64,000 bases of DNA from Deinococcus phoenicis (GCF_000599865.1 NZ_JHAC01000050.1:21249-85248); one strand, 5' to 3'. Shown: positions 7,627-15,892, counted from the stretch's first letter. The notes: generated by a model from the sequence alone, not told the origin. A program made the numbers and translations.

Positions 7627-10359
7627 TCATTGGCGTAGCCTCCGGTTGAACTCTTCGAGCAGGTCGGCGTCACACCGCTCAGGAACCTGGCTGAGGGTGA
7701 CCCGCTTGGCGCGCACGGGATGGCCCTCGTAGCTTTTGTGCACATCGCCCGCAGCGAAGTAGCTCGCCTGTTCGGCGTACTGCTTCAATAGCGTCGTGTT
7801 GGCAATGGCGGCGCGTTCCCGGTAGTGCGCCTGCACGAGGTCCAGGCACGCCTTCGGGCGAATTAGCAGGTCAGTTGGGAGCGCACCGGGCACTACGTAC
7901 ATGCCAGGGCTGGGCACCTTCGTGAGCACGAAGGCGAGCTGCTCTAGGAACAGCTCCAGGTTTGTCACGCCTTCGCTGCCGCCCTCCAACGTGTTGTGGA
8001 CGCCCTCGCGTAGCGTGTCGAGAATGGCCGTGTCCGGAATAACCTCCAGGTCGTCTTGCAGCACCAGCAGCCCGTAGGCGATGTACGTCAGGGCGTAGCG
8101 CAGTCGGGGGTTAGCGGTGCCGCCAATAGCCTGACCGGCCAGGTCAGTTGCACGCTGAATGCGCGCCAGGTGCTCCTTCTCTCCCGTCGTGCGCGCCAGT
8201 TCGTGAAGGTGCGCGGCGTAGGCCCACAGTGGGAGCTTCAGGACCTCGCTGTACCCGTCCAGTCCCCCCCGGTCCTGCTTCCGGGTGAAGTACAGGACGC
8301 CGCGCGACTTGGTGGCCGCGTCATCCGTGAAGCCTTCCCCCAGCACTACAAGGGGTGCGTTCAGCTCATAAGCGAGGTTCTTGGAGGCCATGCCGGAGCC
8401 GCGCCACTTGGTGCCGAGGTCATGGTGCTTGCGGAGCTGGCCGTCGTCGATCTCACCCGGCCGATACTCATCGAGCAGGGCCAGGCTGTTATTCGCGCTG
8501 CTATGGGCAATGTCGTACTGGTAGGCCGTCATACCACTCGCCTTAGTCAGGCGGGCGCTGTAGCCGGTCATCAGTTCCAGGGCGATCTGTGCCCCGGAGG
8601 TCTTGCCCGACTCGCGCTCCCCAGCCACATACACGAACGGGAGGCGGTTGCCGAGGTGGGGTGTAATGCGGGGGCTGAAGGCACTGGCTGCGCCGTAGCC
8701 CAGCAGGGCGTAGGCCACAGCGGGCGTGATCAAGCCAGGCAGCTTCACTATGGCGCGGCGAGCCTCGTCCACCTGTGCCGGGGTGGCGAGACGGGGGGCC
8801 TTGAATGCACGGCTACCAGGGTCCACGGGCGTGCCGCTGTAAAAGAGCGGCGGCGTGTCGCCACTGCTGATTGTCCGGTTCTCGAAGACCTCTACCCACT
8901 CGCCCTCGTGCAGGTGAAGCCCGTAAGACTTCACGCCACGGGCACCAGGCAAGTCGGGGTAGGTCGCGGCGATGTAGTCGCCAATCTTGGCAATGTCGCT
9001 GTTGTTCGTGGTGAAACAGCGAGCCTGATAGCCGCCTACTGTTTCCAGTAGGTCTTTGCGGCTGTTCCAGGCAGAGCTTCCCAGTTGCAGCTCGTGATGC
9101 CCTCCTCCCCGCACGATCAGCGTTCCCCGCTCGCCGTAAGTACCGTCGGGGTAGTGCAATTTCAGGTTTGGTTCCCATACCCAGTTGGTGAGCTGTTCGG
9201 GGTACCAGTCCACGACCTCGCCGCCTTTTTTGACCGGGCGGTCGATGTAGTAGACACCGTGCTGCACGTAGACCCCGCTCACAGGGGGACGGGGCGCTTC
9301 TAGACCCGGCACGCCTGCCGCCTCGCTGCGCACCCGGTCTTTGCCGATGGTGCCCTGCGCAGCGGGCTGCCGCTCAGGCTTCAGCCCCACCCCGCTCAGA
9401 TCGCGCGGCTCGGCCTTGCCCGCCTCCAGACCAGAGTGCAGCGTGTCCCGGATTTCGCCCGCGTCCAAGCCGACGGCCTCGGCAGCCTCGCGCAGTTGCC
9501 GCTCAGCCTCCACCTCGTCCAGAATCCCGGCTCCGATCAGGGTACCGACCGCGAACGCGCTGCGGTTGAGCTGATCGTTGCGGCCCCCCTCTCCCGTCGC
9601 CCGGACGGCCTCCACCTCGCGCTGGAGCGCCGCCTGGGCATAGCGCTCCTGGGCCGTGCCGGTCAGCTCGGCGGGCTGGGAAACGGGCGCGGGCTTGGGC
9701 TTCTCGACGTATCGGTAGCCTTCCAGCGCGTCGCGTTCAACCCAGGCGTCGGGGTCCTGGTGCCACAGTTCGACAGGGAGCGGGCGCTCCCGATTTTTCA
9801 GGTTCAGGGAGCCGGGGAGGCGGAAGATACGCGCCGCGTCCACAGTTTTGGGGTCACCGTCGAAAGCGGCGGCGAGGCCCCGGTTGTACGCCTCGGTATC
9901 CGCGAGGTCAGACCGCGCCCGGCGCGCCCAGTACACCTGCAACCCGTGCCCGGTGTACACGACGGCGCGGGGCGGGAGATCGGCAGCCAGGAAGGCGGCG
10001 AGGTAGTGCCTGAAGGCGGCCTCGGCGCACTCGCGCAGCTCCTCCGGGGTCATGTTCTGCACGTCGAGCTGGCCGTGAACCCAGGGAGTGCCCTTGAGGT
10101 CGATGTCCAGCCAGACGAGGTGCGTGGGGTGGACGTTCTGCGCCGTGCCGTCCTGCTGGTCACGGCGCAGGCTGATGCCGAAATAGGCGTTCTGCTTCTG
10201 GGGGATGGCCGTGAACTCGTCGGGGTGTCCCTCGAAGGCGGGCCAGGGCATCCAGGCTCGCCCCTTGCTGGGCAGGAACCGGAACTCGACGAATCCGGCG
10301 GGGGGCGTGACCCCCCCGTACAGGAGGGCCACCCACTGGAGGGGTGAGGGTTGAGTCAT
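7627..10359 (-). CDS. PrimPol-type primase fused to a D5/DUF927-like helicase
   Basis: 910-aa replication protein. The N-terminal archaeo-eukaryotic primase domain has HLVWLDIDLKG (Asp85, Asp87, metal binding), VVYTGHGLQVYW and ARIFRLPGSLNLKN, the three signature blocks of phage/plasmid RepB-like PrimPols. A linker region follows. The C-terminal half carries an ATPase with Walker A GERESGKT (about residue 578) and Walker B LALLDEY, resembling DUF927/D5-type superfamily 3-like helicases. It would unwind and prime at the phage origin. ATG 10359; the next upstream gene ends one base away. The GTAAC array lies immediately after its stop. Confidence 0.85.
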   Translation of the reverse strand: MTQPSPLQWVALLYGGVTPPAGFVEFRFLPSKGRAWMPWPAFEGHPDEFTAIPQKQNAYFGISLRRDQQDGTAQNVHPTHLVWLDIDLKGTPWVHGQLDVQNMTPEELRECAEAAFRHYLAAFLAADLPPRAVVYTGHGLQVYWARRARSDLADTEAYNRGLAAAFDGDPKTVDAARIFRLPGSLNLKNRERPLPVELWHQDPDAWVERDALEGYRYVEKPKPAPVSQPAELTGTAQERYAQAALQREVEAVRATGEGGRNDQLNRSAFAVGTLIGAGILDEVEAERQLREAAEAVGLDAGEIRDTLHSGLEAGKAEPRDLSGVGLKPERQPAAQGTIGKDRVRSEAAGVPGLEAPRPPVSGVYVQHGVYYIDRPVKKGGEVVDWYPEQLTNWVWEPNLKLHYPDGTYGERGTLIVRGGGHHELQLGSSAWNSRKDLLETVGGYQARCFTTNNSDIAKIGDYIAATYPDLPGARGVKSYGLHLHEGEWVEVFENRTISSGDTPPLFYSGTPVDPGSRAFKAPRLATPAQVDEARRAIVKLPGLITPAVAYALLGYGAASAFSPRITPHLGNRLPFVYVAGERESGKTSGAQIALELMTGYSARLTKASGMTAYQYDIAHSSANNSLALLDEYRPGEIDDGQLRKHHDLGTKWRGSGMASKNLAYELNAPLVVLGEGFTDDAATKSRGVLYFTRKQDRGGLDGYSEVLKLPLWAYAAHLHELARTTGEKEHLARIQRATDLAGQAIGGTANPRLRYALTYIAYGLLVLQDDLEVIPDTAILDTLREGVHNTLEGGSEGVTNLELFLEQLAFVLTKVPSPGMYVVPGALPTDLLIRPKACLDLVQAHYRERAAIANTTLLKQYAEQASYFAAGDVHKSYEGHPVRAKRVTLSQVPERCDADLLEEFNRRLRQ

Positions 10360-10360
10360 G

Positions 10361-10924
10361 TCAGAGGCCCAGCCAATCCGCGCCCGTGCGCTCAGCAGCG
10401 ATAGGGGGCCGCGTCACCTGCACCTGCTCGACCTGCCGCCGCACCTCGCGCTCGACAACCTCGGGCACCTCCCAGAAACCCTGAGCGCCCCGGCACTCCA
10501 CCGGCTCGGGCAGCGCAACCACCTGGCTGAGCATCAGGTGGAGCTGGCCGGGAACCGCCCAGGAGCTGCGGCTGGCGCGGGTGGTGCCGCTGATCACGGC
10601 AACGGCGACGATGCCGGACACGAGGAACGCCTCCGGGGCGAAGGGGCCTTCCGGCGAGCGGCTGGCGAGGAACTGCGCCGCGCTGCCAGGCAGCTCGCCG
10701 CCCAGGTTGGCGCGCATGGCCTTCAGCCCGGCGATGAACTCGCGCCAGCCCTGATTCCGGCCTCGCTTGGGGCAACTGCCGGAGTGGATGGCGACGGGTT
10801 CCCCGATGATCTGGGGTAGGCCCATCAGGTCGGCCACGCGGTCATCCCAGTCGCGGTTTTCGATGTCCTTCCCGGCCCACCCAATAGCAAATCCCCAGGG
10901 GTGCCGGAGCGTGAGGGCCTTCAT
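10361..10924 (-). CDS. ASCH-domain protein
   Basis: 187 aa from ATG 10924, which overlaps the helicase stop (ATGA). The opening MKALTLRHPWGFAIGWAGKD, then IENRDW and EPVAIHSG, is the ASCH/PUA-like signature found in many phage proteins, with FLVSGIVAVAVISG forming a later strand. ASCH domains bind nucleic acid or act on modified nucleosides. The C-terminus (WEVPEVVEREVRR...) is charged and helical. Located between the two helicases of the replication module. Confidence 0.7.
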   Translation of the reverse strand: MKALTLRHPWGFAIGWAGKDIENRDWDDRVADLMGLPQIIGEPVAIHSGSCPKRGRNQGWREFIAGLKAMRANLGGELPGSAAQFLASRSPEGPFAPEAFLVSGIVAVAVISGTTRASRSSWAVPGQLHLMLSQVVALPEPVECRGAQGFWEVPEVVEREVRRQVEQVQVTRPPIAAERTGADWLGL

Positions 10925-12978
10925 GCCACACCTTCCAGGTCCATCAGCCGGAAGGCTGCCTTGATCTCCTCGACGCGGGCCGCGCGGCTCAGCTCGTCCC
11001 ACTCGCTGACCAGTAGCGGCTCCTGCACGCCGATCTCAGCAGCCAGAGCCTCCATCTCCGCCGGGATGCTGACCGGGTACTCGGGCCAGTACACGCCGTC
11101 CTCGGGGCCGTCCCAGGGGTCGGGGGCAGCCACCAACGGCACGCCCAGCAGCGCCTCGGCGGCCTCCACGAACTCCGGGCGGATGTCCAGCACCACCGGC
11201 TCGGGCGCAGGCTGCGCCAGTCGCCGCAGCAGGCTGGACGGCTCATCCGGTGCGTCGCTCGCCGCGTTCGTCCACCACGCCACGACGCGCAGCGTGCTGA
11301 CCACACACAGGTGGTTCTTCGCGCGCGTGCTGGCCGTGTAGAAAAACTTCTTGGCGGTGTCGTCCCGCACCTTGCCCGGCTGCATCACGATCACGCGGGG
11401 CCAGTCGCTGCCCTGGGCCTTGTGGACCGTGATCACGTAGCCGAGCTGCACGAACTTCTCGACCTCATCCTCGGGGATGTCCACCTCGCGCCCAGTGATT
11501 TCCACGCGCAGATGCGGCATCAGGTCGCCCTGCTCGACTTCCCAGCCGCCGCCGGGTTGCTTGCGCTGGACCAGCTTGGGCTTGCTGACCAGGCCCACCA
11601 CACGCCCCGTTTGCCCGTTGAAAATGTTCAGCAGGGTGCTGTTCTTGACGACGATGATCTTGTCGCCCTCGCGCACTTCCGCGTGGTAGAGGGGCCGGTT
11701 GCGCTCGCCGGTGCCCAGCTTCCACAGCGGGTACTCGAACAGCGGCGTGCCGTCGGGGTTGATGACGGCCTGTGCCCGGAGGTTGTAGCGCTCGGCGTTC
11801 TCGTTCTGGTAGGTGATGACCTGCCAGGCCTCGTAGTTGGTCCCGCCGTGCGTTCGCACGAGCTGGTCGAACAGCACGTCGAGGTTGCTGGGGTCCACGC
11901 CCAAGTGCATCTCCACGCACTCGGCAGGTGCAGGCCGGGAGCGGTTCAGGATGCCTTCCGCCATGTGCAGGATGCCCTGCTGGTCTGCCTGCCGGTAGTT
12001 GCGGGAGAGGTGCGCGCGGGGCGCGCCGTGGTTGATCAGGTCCACGAAGGGGGTTCCGTAGCCGATGGGCGGGAGTTGGTTGGGGTCGCCCACCAGGATC
12101 AGGTGCGCGCCGGGCCGCAGGCTGTCCACCACGGCCCACAGCAGCCAGTTGGGGAGCATGGACGCCTCGTCGATCACGATGAGGCCCTCGGCCAGCGTGT
12201 CCACCGTGAAGCCGCGTTTCTGGTAGCCCAGCGCCTTGTGGATCGTGGTCGCCTCCGCCATCACGCCGTAAGCGTCGAAGGCTTCCCGCATCCGGTCGGC
12301 CGCCTTGCCCGCGAAGGCCATGCCGCGCACGCTGCCGCCCGCGACGATCACGCACTGAGCGAGCGCGGCCACGACATGCGTCTTCCCGCAGCCGGCCCCA
12401 CCGGTCAGGCACAAGACGCGGGTATGCAGGGCCGATTGCACGGCAGCACGCTGCACGTCATCCAGGCCCAGCCGTTCACAGATGTCGAACTGGGCCTTGG
12501 TCAGGGGGGGTAGGGTGTCAGCCAGCGGGGGGAGCTGGCGCATCCAGCGTTCCAGGCCCTTCTCGGCTTCCAGTTCCTCGGGGAGCCAGTACAGCCCTTC
12601 CTCGACTGCCACGCCCGCTTCCTTGTGGGTCGGGTCGCGGAGTTCCAGCTTCACGCGCTCGCTGAAATACTCGCGCTCGCCCAGCACGCCGCGCTGTTCC
12701 AGAATCCAGCGGTTGCCCGCCTCGTGGCGGCGCTCGTCGTCGGGACCGATGTCGAACTTCTCTTTGGCGATGCGGTCGGCCTTCTTGAAGCCGATGCCGT
12801 CCACCTCGACGAGGCTGTAGGGGTTGCGTTCGATCACGACCAGGGCCGCGTCCGGGTCGCCGTCGCCCAGGTCCTCGATGACGCGCTTGTAGAGCTTGGA
12901 ACCAATCCCGGGCAGGTCCCGTATGGTCTGGCGAGGGTCAGTTCGGTACCACAGGGGACCTTGCTTGCCGTTTAACAT
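10921..12978 (-). CDS. RecD2/TraA-like superfamily 1 helicase
   Basis: 685 aa from ATG 12978 (GGAGG 7 bases upstream); the frame is open further but the added residues are not helicase-like. N-terminal helix-hairpin-helix repeats (LPGIGSKLYKRVIEDLG, VDGIGFKKADRIA) precede the motor. Motifs: Walker A GGAGCGKT, VIDEASML (motif II), LVGDPNQLPPIG (III), ITVHKAQGSDWPRVIV (V) and YTASTRAKNHL (VI). This order matches RecD2, a 5-prime to 3-prime helicase. Deinococcus has its own chromosomal RecD2; this is a phage version probably serving phage DNA replication or recombination. Confidence 0.9.
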   Translation of the reverse strand: MLNGKQGPLWYRTDPRQTIRDLPGIGSKLYKRVIEDLGDGDPDAALVVIERNPYSLVEVDGIGFKKADRIAKEKFDIGPDDERRHEAGNRWILEQRGVLGEREYFSERVKLELRDPTHKEAGVAVEEGLYWLPEELEAEKGLERWMRQLPPLADTLPPLTKAQFDICERLGLDDVQRAAVQSALHTRVLCLTGGAGCGKTHVVAALAQCVIVAGGSVRGMAFAGKAADRMREAFDAYGVMAEATTIHKALGYQKRGFTVDTLAEGLIVIDEASMLPNWLLWAVVDSLRPGAHLILVGDPNQLPPIGYGTPFVDLINHGAPRAHLSRNYRQADQQGILHMAEGILNRSRPAPAECVEMHLGVDPSNLDVLFDQLVRTHGGTNYEAWQVITYQNENAERYNLRAQAVINPDGTPLFEYPLWKLGTGERNRPLYHAEVREGDKIIVVKNSTLLNIFNGQTGRVVGLVSKPKLVQRKQPGGGWEVEQGDLMPHLRVEITGREVDIPEDEVEKFVQLGYVITVHKAQGSDWPRVIVMQPGKVRDDTAKKFFYTASTRAKNHLCVVSTLRVVAWWTNAASDAPDEPSSLLRRLAQPAPEPVVLDIRPEFVEAAEALLGVPLVAAPDPWDGPEDGVYWPEYPVSIPAEMEALAAEIGVQEPLLVSEWDELSRAARVEEIKAAFRLMDLEGVA

Positions 12979-13000
12979 GGTGGAACCTCCAGAAGGGGTT

Positions 13001-13046
13001 AAACAGGACTCGCGCGGATGCTGGCCGGCTCGCACGAGTCCTGTTT
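13001..13046. terminator. 12-bp intergenic hairpin between the SSB-like and helicase genes
   Basis: AAACAGGACTCG at 13001-13012 pairs perfectly with 13035-13046 around a 22-base loop. It lies between the SSB-like stop and the helicase ribosome-binding site. Leftward, only TAA follows the stem, so full termination is unlikely. It may attenuate or stabilise, keeping SSB-like expression above helicase expression. Confidence 0.55.
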
Positions 13047-13053
13047 TCAGGGG

Positions 13054-13710
13054 TTAGTAGTCGAGGTCAGGGCTAGCACCAGCAGCCACAGGTGCGGGAA
13101 CCGGTGCGGGACGGGCGGGGGCCATCTTCTGTTGGGGTGCAGCCGCCGGTGCGGGGGCAGCCTTCATCGGCTTTTTGGGGCCACCCGCCGCCGCGATCTG
13201 CATGACTTTGGCGATCTCGTTGCCTTCCTTCTCGCCGTTGTTCCAGATGCCCACGACCAGGCGGCACTTCTTGCCCAGCAGCTCCTGGCCGTCCACCGTG
13301 AGGCTCTTGACCTCGGCCTTCTCGGGCTTGCCCTGATCGTTCATGCCCTGGATGTGTTCGACCAGTTCGGCATAGCTCTGGATGAACTCGCCCAGGTCGA
13401 GGTCCAGCAGGCCGGCGTTCTCGTTGTTGAGAGCGAGGCCCGCGATTTCCCCGGCGCGCTTCCAGAAGGCGCTCTTCTCGTTCCACTTCATGTTCTTGGG
13501 GAAGCCGAGGTAGTCCACCAGCTCGAAGTCCTGGCCTTCGTCGTCGGTCCACTTCCAGATGAACATGATTTTCGGCGCGCCTTCGGCTTGAAATTTGGTG
13601 GGTTTACCCATCAGTACCAGAGCCTTGTCGAGCACCATGTCGTAGGTGCCTTCGGGGAAGAGAGTGCGCTCGAAGTTGCTGCTTTCCTTGCTCTGTCCGG
13701 TAAGTCCCAT
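13054..13710 (-). CDS. Probable phage single-stranded-DNA-binding protein
   Basis: 218 aa from ATG 13710 (AGGAGA upstream). The N-terminal 140 residues (FERTLFPEGTYDMVLDKALV, KIMFIWKW, FELVDYLGFP, CRLVVGIWNNG) look like an OB-fold SSB-like phage protein. The C-terminal 70 residues are Pro/Ala/Lys-rich and disordered, ending in acidic-aromatic PDLDY, like the interaction tails of SSB and T7 gp2.5. First gene of the helicase-primase block. OB-fold assignment is by pattern only; an annealing protein is an alternative. Confidence 0.55.
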   Translation of the reverse strand: MGLTGQSKESSNFERTLFPEGTYDMVLDKALVLMGKPTKFQAEGAPKIMFIWKWTDDEGQDFELVDYLGFPKNMKWNEKSAFWKRAGEIAGLALNNENAGLLDLDLGEFIQSYAELVEHIQGMNDQGKPEKAEVKSLTVDGQELLGKKCRLVVGIWNNGEKEGNEIAKVMQIAAAGGPKKPMKAAPAPAAAPQQKMAPARPAPVPAPVAAGASPDLDY

Positions 13711-13831
13711 GGTGGTGTCTCCTGTGCTGGCCCGGTGCTTGAGGGTCAGGGGCCGTGTGAATGGAGGGGTGTCAGGTCTACGTGCGGTCTCGGCGTGGTA
13801 AGGTATGCGCCACCCACCAAACAAAACGCGC

Positions 13832-13837
13832 TATAAT
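13832..13837 (+). promoter_or_regulatory. TATAAT -10 box of a leaderless promoter for the HNH gene
   Basis: A perfect TATAAT ends 5 bases before ATG 13843, placing the transcription start at or next to the A of the start codon. No good -35 hexamer is visible. Confidence 0.7.
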
Positions 13838-13842
13838 GCGTT

Positions 13843-14436
13843 ATGCCCGAGAAAATCTGTTCTCTTTGCGGGGTTACTAAGCCGCTTGCCGAGTTCTTTG
13901 CCGATAAGCGCAAGCCTGATGGGAAGCAGTCTCGGTGTAAGCAGTGCGATACGGCGAAGTACGCCCATACCCGCGCTGGCAGTCAAAGAGCTTGGCGAGA
14001 GCGCAATCCTGACAAGGCCAAGGAAACACGCACTTACGAGAGCAGGCGTGAATATTTCGAGGCGCAACGCGCTGCCCCCGGCTACAAGGATTGGAAGCGG
14101 GAAAAGGACGCCGAGTACCGCGCTTCTGCCAAGGGTCGTGCGCGGGTGATCAGGAATCGCGCAAAGCGGCGATACCCCAATGGAGTTCACGAGTTCACTA
14201 AACTTGACTGGGAAGCTACTACGCGAGTATTTGGCCGCGTCTGCGCTTACTGCGGCGGTAGCGAAGAAGTGCATCACGATCACTTCATTCCACTGGCGCA
14301 AGGTGGGCAAACGGTGCGAGGCAACATCGTTCCTTGCTGCCTGACCTGCAATTCGCTCAAGGGGGATACTCCCCCCGATGAATGGTGTGCGCCCGATGTT
14401 TTTGATCGGATTTACGCCGCATTGGTGAAGCTCTGA
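13843..14436 (+). CDS. HNH endonuclease with N-terminal zinc finger
   Basis: 197 aa. The N-terminus has a CSLCG...CKQC knuckle with the KPLAEFFADKR pattern common to phage HNH proteins. A basic helical middle follows. The C-terminus holds the HNH motif CAYCGG, VHHDHFIPLAQGG, GNIVPCCLTCNSLKG, with four zinc cysteines around the beta-beta-alpha metal site. It is encoded against the surrounding leftward operon, from its own leaderless promoter, and has lower GC codon choices than its neighbours, as expected of a free-standing homing-type endonuclease inserted in a phage genome. It could also serve packaging. Confidence 0.9.
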   Translation: MPEKICSLCGVTKPLAEFFADKRKPDGKQSRCKQCDTAKYAHTRAGSQRAWRERNPDKAKETRTYESRREYFEAQRAAPGYKDWKREKDAEYRASAKGRARVIRNRAKRRYPNGVHEFTKLDWEATTRVFGRVCAYCGGSEEVHHDHFIPLAQGGQTVRGNIVPCCLTCNSLKGDTPPDEWCAPDVFDRIYAALVKL

Positions 14437-14444
14437 GAGGCGGC

Positions 14445-14627
14445 TCATTTCTGCCCCCTCTCGAACATCCCCGCCGCTCCCGCGATCCCCGCGAGGAAGG
14501 CCAGGCAGCAGACCAGCAGCAGCAGCCGGAGGGCCTGCGGCATGCCGGCCCCGTAATCCGGGCAGATCAGGTAGGCCGTGAGGTAGGCCGGGAGCGAGAG
14601 GCCCAGCAGGTAGGCCGCGCGGTTCAT
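14445..14627 (-). CDS. Small two-helix membrane protein
   Basis: 60 aa with two hydrophobic segments (AAYLLGLSLPAYLTAYLI and ALRLLLLVCCLAFLAGIAGAAG) and a charged end. The start overlaps the stop of the preceding membrane gene (ATGA). Size and topology resemble holins or superinfection-exclusion proteins, but it sits in the early region, not beside an endolysin. Confidence 0.5.
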   Translation of the reverse strand: MNRAAYLLGLSLPAYLTAYLICPDYGAGMPQALRLLLLVCCLAFLAGIAGAAGMFERGQK

Positions 14628-14839
14628 GCCGTCACCTCGTACCGGAAGCTCCAGCCCCGGCCCCGCCGCACCTGTGGCCGCGTCAGCCGCTCCAACACCA
14701 CCGCGAGCGCGACGATCAGCACCACGACGGCCAGCGCCCAGGCCGCGCGCAGCAGCCCGCTGGCATCCGGGCCGAGCAGTGGGGTGATCTCCCAGAGCGC
14801 GTACAGGCTCAGGAGCAGGGAGAGAGCAGCGCGGATCAT
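14624..14839 (-). CDS. Small two-helix membrane protein with basic tail
   Basis: 71 aa: hydrophobic IRAALSLLLSLYALWEI, a second strong segment AAWALAVVVLIVALAVVL, then a basic cytoplasmic tail (ERLTRPQVRRGRGW). Coupled at both ends by 4-base overlaps. Function unknown. Together with the neighbouring 60-aa and 70-aa proteins it forms a three-gene membrane cluster. Confidence 0.5.
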   Translation of the reverse strand: MIRAALSLLLSLYALWEITPLLGPDASGLLRAAWALAVVVLIVALAVVLERLTRPQVRRGRGWSFRYEVTA

Positions 14840-15087
14840 GCGGCCCGCCTCTCGGCCCAGCGGCGGTACAGGGCCGCGTCGTGCCGTTGCAGGGCGTCCT
14901 GGCCCGCCCAGGTCAGGCGGTAGGTGTCCCCGTCACGCTCCACGTAGCCGATGGCGCGCAGGGCCTTGAGCCGCATATAGGCCGTCTCCGGGCGGCAGTC
15001 ACCGGCGGCGGCGACCTCGCTCACGAGGGTGCAACCGCGACGCAGGGCACGCAGGGTGGTCACGCTGGGCTGGCTGAGACCGCGCAT
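14836..15087 (-). CDS. Winged-helix DNA-binding protein
   Basis: 83 aa. SVTTLRALRRGCTLVSEVAAAGDCRPETAYMRLKALRAIGYVERDGDTYRLTWAG has the helix-turn-helix plus wing layout of MarR/ArsR-like winged helices (recognition helix PETAYMRLKAL, then a wing at ERDGDTYRL). Probably a small phage transcription regulator. Overlaps both neighbours by four bases. Confidence 0.6.
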   Translation of the reverse strand: MRGLSQPSVTTLRALRRGCTLVSEVAAAGDCRPETAYMRLKALRAIGYVERDGDTYRLTWAGQDALQRHDAALYRRWAERRAA

Positions 15088-15299
15088 CAGCGCCCCCCCC
15101 GCATCCGGTAGTGCCGCGTGGGCACGGCGTCCACCTGCTGCTGGACGTAGGCGGCGTGGCGCTCACGGTTGCGGCGGTCGCGGGCCAGCGCGTCCCGGGT
15201 GTCCAGCCAGGAGGCCAGGGCGAGGAGGCCGAGGGCCACGAACGCCAGCACGGTGACCGCCACGGCGAGGATGAGCAGGGGGTCAGAGGTGGGGGTCAC
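15087..15299 (-). CDS. Small single-pass membrane protein
   Basis: 70 aa from a GTG at 15299 in a GTGA overlap with the repeat gene; a longer frame from 15452 would read through the inverted repeat and is rejected. One transmembrane segment (LLILAVAVTVLAFVALGLLALASWL), then a basic, coiled cytoplasmic tail. Unknown function. Confidence 0.5.
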   Translation of the reverse strand: MTPTSDPLLILAVAVTVLAFVALGLLALASWLDTRDALARDRRNRERHAAYVQQQVDAVPTRHYRMRGGR

Positions 15300-15892
15300 T
15301 GGGGGCCGCCTTCCGTCGCCACGCTTTGGGTGTGGTAACGGCGGAGGAGCTGGCCGCAGGCGTCCCCTGCGGCGGCCCGTGCGGCGTCCCATGCGGCGTC
15401 CCATGCGGCGTCCCCTGCGGCGGCCCCTGCGGCGCCCCATGCGGCGCCCCATGCGGCGGCCAGCTCCTCCGCCGTTACCACACCCAAAACGTGACCCCGC
15501 GCCGCTTCAATGGCCTTTCGGGGGCGGTCGTCGTTCGGGTAGTCCCGCTCGTACAGGGGCAGCACCATCTCGGCGCAGTCGGCGGCAAACAGGCGCAGCA
15601 CGCGCTGACCATCCGGGTGGCAGGCGTCAATAACGCGCAGCACATCCTCCAGGGCCAGCACCTCCATCGCGCGGTCCAGAGTGACGACGTGTTCGGTGTC
15701 CGACTGGCGCACCTTCAGTTTCCGGAGTGCGGAGGCAACGCCTTCCCGGCACAGCTTGCCATCAGGGTTCTTCTCGGTCCGCTTCTGCGCGACAACTTGT
15801 CCGACCGTCACCCGCAGATCAGCCGTCAGGGCAGGCGGGGTTGCCAGCAGGCGGGCGTGGGCCTCAGCGATCAGGGGAGACAGGCCGCTCAT
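15296..15892 (-). CDS. Alanine-repeat phage protein of the putative-immunity-protein type, with an inverted repeat in its 3-prime end
   Basis: 198 aa from ATG 15892, which overlaps the upstream stop. The N-terminal 120 residues are globular (TLDRAMEVLALEDVLRVIDA, RVLRLFAADCAEMVL). The segment PNDDRPRKAIEAARGHVLG followed by Ala-rich 5-residue repeats (AAWGA, AAWDA, AAGDA) is the layout of many phage/actinobacterial proteins labelled putative immunity protein. The 3-prime end is odd. The residues before the repeats (LGVVTAEELAA) and after them (GQLLRRYHTQ) are encoded by the two arms of a 33-bp perfect inverted repeat, so one end of the gene is a reversed copy of the other. Function unknown. 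Confidence 0.65.
   Translation of the reverse strand: MSGLSPLIAEAHARLLATPPALTADLRVTVGQVVAQKRTEKNPDGKLCREGVASALRKLKVRQSDTEHVVTLDRAMEVLALEDVLRVIDACHPDGQRVLRLFAADCAEMVLPLYERDYPNDDRPRKAIEAARGHVLGVVTAEELAAAWGAAWGAAGAAAGDAAWDAAWDAARAAAGDACGQLLRRYHTQSVATEGGPQ
15325..15488. repeat. 33-bp perfect inverted repeat flanking a 98-bp tandem 15-mer array
   Basis: Arms 15325-15357 and 15456-15488 are perfect reverse complements. Extending outward past one mismatch adds CACG (about 38 of 39). The 98-bp core is a degenerate array of GC-rich units (GCGGCGTCCCAT type). Both strands are open through the whole structure in the frame used by the gene. Swapping the core would therefore replace AAWGA-type repeats by GVPCG-type repeats without a stop. 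This could be an invertible segment, a fold-back template-switch product, or an assembly artefact. Confidence 0.85.

Noticed and set aside
7106..7630. Leftward ORF of 174 codons across the GTAAC region
   Set aside because: Low-complexity, unlike a globular protein, overlaps the better AP2-like gene in another frame and runs through the repeat array.
11311..12513. Long rightward ORF (400 codons) opposite the helicase gene
   Set aside because: Shadow of a high-GC gene; composition is Val/His/Gln-rich with no domain, and the leftward frame has every helicase motif. The same reasoning removes the other long antisense frames, for example 25168-27405, 28367-30040, 32275-34797 and 38731-41235.
15358..15455. 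Tandem 15-mers considered as a CRISPR array
   Set aside because: The units abut with no spacers, lie in a coding frame and have no cas genes nearby. No CRISPR array was seen anywhere in the window.
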